Positions 63,262 to 64,000 of a DNA stretch of 64,000 nt are shown here, piece after piece (position 1 is the first letter of the stretch; every line of letters begins with the position of its first letter). The DNA lies in the NCBI GenBank assembly GCA_044507625.1, contig JBIQJE010000001.1, positions 62,001 through 126,000 of the forward strand, written 5' to 3'. The notes below the pieces were generated by a model. It worked only from the letters and a program-made list of their open reading frames with translations. It had not been told where the DNA came from and ran no database searches. Source of the DNA: Hyphomicrobium_A sp044507625 (GTDB taxonomy: Bacteria > Pseudomonadota > Alphaproteobacteria > Rhizobiales > Hyphomicrobiaceae). Both the position numbers and the translations under genes were made by a program.

Positions 63262-63960
63262 TTGCTTCGCGCATGCGAAGTTTGCAAGTTCCTCCTGCGG
63301 CGCTCCCGCCGCATGCAAGCCGGCTATGTCTTGTTTTCGTTGCTCACAATATCGATCTCGATCGTGAGCAACGGGCAGGCCATAGCCGGCTCTGTGCATC
63401 CGCAGGCCGGAACGTACAAACTTCAGAGGATTCAGCCGGCGCCGTCCGGCTGGGTTCTCGAAGATAGCGTCTGGCTGCCGCGCCGGCTTTCAAGTTACAC
63501 GTCAGGTCAGGTCACGCTGTTCTCGTTCTTCTATACGACCTGCCGCGACCCGGAAGGCTGCCCGAAGATCTGGGACGCATTCAACGCCGTCCATGATGCG
63601 ATCAAGAAGGATCCCAAGCTGCAAGGCAAGGTGCGCTTGGTCTTCTTGAGCCTCGATCCGAAGGTCGACACGCCCGAGAGGGTGTCGTTCTTCAAGACGG
63701 CAATGAGCACACCAGAGGCGCCATGGTCGTTTTTAACGACCTGGTCGGAATCGTTTCTCGCGCCGATCCTTGACAAGATGTACATCCCGGCGTCTCGCCA
63801 AATTGGCACTGACGGACAGCCGACCGATGTCATCAATCATTTCGTGAAGGTCTTCCTGATCGACGAAAACTCCTGGGTGCGGGAAATCTATACGACCAGC
63901 TTTCTGGATCCCGAGGTCATCGTCGCGGATATCCAGACGCTACTAAAAGAAAAAGAGTGA
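63262..63960 (+). CDS. SCO1/SenC-type copper chaperone
   Basis: A 232-residue thioredoxin-fold protein with the SCO copper motif CRDPEGC (C-x5-C in place of CxxxC) and the His in VINHFVKVFLID. A signal peptide or anchor follows the N-terminal leader. TTG 63262 is supported by GGAGAG upstream, while the next ATG (63313) has none. A SCO1/SenC gene follows mtoX in published Hyphomicrobium clusters, where it is taken to deliver copper to MtoX. Confidence 0.85.
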   Translation: MLRACEVCKFLLRRSRRMQAGYVLFSLLTISISIVSNGQAIAGSVHPQAGTYKLQRIQPAPSGWVLEDSVWLPRRLSSYTSGQVTLFSFFYTTCRDPEGCPKIWDAFNAVHDAIKKDPKLQGKVRLVFLSLDPKVDTPERVSFFKTAMSTPEAPWSFLTTWSESFLAPILDKMYIPASRQIGTDGQPTDVINHFVKVFLIDENSWVREIYTTSFLDPEVIVADIQTLLKEKE

Positions 63961-63977
63961 TAACCAATAGGGAAGAA

Positions 63978-64000
63978 ATGCCCAGGAACCGTCAACTCCC
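63978..64000 (+). CDS. 5' end of the next gene of the mtoX operon
   Basis: ATG 63978 follows the SCO1 stop by 18 bp with GGGAAGAA upstream, and the frame is open to the window end. Only seven codons are visible. In published mtoX clusters the third gene is a mauG-like diheme peroxidase; here this can only be guessed. Confidence 0.35.

Noticed and set aside
61993..63399. 468-codon minus-strand open frame
   Set aside because: Antisense to mtoX and SCO1; the plus-strand proteins are clearly recognisable.

Overview
The window reads as GC-rich chromosome from a methylotrophic alphaproteobacterium of the Hyphomicrobiales, most like Hyphomicrobium. The basis is a complete methylamine dehydrogenase (mau) cluster, a methanethiol oxidase (SBP56/MtoX) gene with its SCO1-type partner, the RcdA/DUF1465 and DUF1192 genes, and the general gene repertoire. 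This is inference from gene content; no rRNA or other taxonomic marker is present, and I saw no tRNA, CRISPR array, IS element or prophage.

Layout. 1-6.4 kb: the end of an M20 peptidase gene, an RNase T2, conserved unknowns and two tandem TorF-type (TIGR02001) porin-like genes. 6.4-9.5 kb: a minus-strand operon with an APC-type amine/amino-acid permease and three small membrane proteins. 10.0-17.1 kb: minus-strand mauFBEDACJGL ending in a tatA-like gene. 17.6-21.0 kb: a U32-like cysteine-rich protein and an OmpR-type two-component system. 21.5-25.0 kb: mauMN on the plus strand, facing a cytochrome b561-type protein and a heptaheme cytochrome c on the minus strand. 25.9-26.6 kb: a third TorF-type porin. 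27-53 kb: mostly housekeeping and envelope genes (pteridine reductase-like SDR, two tandem glucosaminidase-like proteins, a GT21-type glycosyltransferase, quinone oxidoreductase, rcdA, rpmE, an ABC exporter, an ExbB/MotA-like and OmpA/MotB-like pair, suhB, a Sel1 protein, a thiE-like gene, an OmpA protein split by a frameshift, class I aldolase, and the kbl/tdh threonine-to-glycine pair). 52-57 kb: sugar and sulfate metabolism (UDP-glucuronate epimerase, SIS isomerase, a CysN-CysC fusion with a decayed GTPase domain, a WecA/MraY-type transferase). 57.6-64 kb: soxA-soxX-thioredoxin, an MBL hydrolase, a LysR regulator, and mtoX-SCO1 running off the end.

How it fits together. Methylamine is oxidised in the periplasm by MauA/MauB, whose TTQ cofactor is matured by MauG. 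MauD, MauE and MauF support assembly, and electrons leave through amicyanin (MauC). MauA and MauM both carry twin-arginine signals, and a tatA-like gene ends the same cluster. At the right end, methanethiol oxidation would release sulfide, and SoxAX belongs to sulfur oxidation.

Main new observation. A direct-repeat motif, YCTCRAA-N4-YCTTACA with 11-bp spacing, lies upstream of mauF, the U32-like gene and the heptaheme cytochrome gene, with a variant before the third porin. Related inverted repeats (TTACA-N5-TGTAA) lie upstream of the response regulator and of mauM. I propose that the two-component system binds these sites and replaces the usual LysR-type MauR. Other points of interest are the permease operon with three small membrane proteins, the pseudo-GTPase CysNC fusion, a candidate small RNA upstream of rcdA, and a frameshifted OmpA gene with 96-bp repeats.
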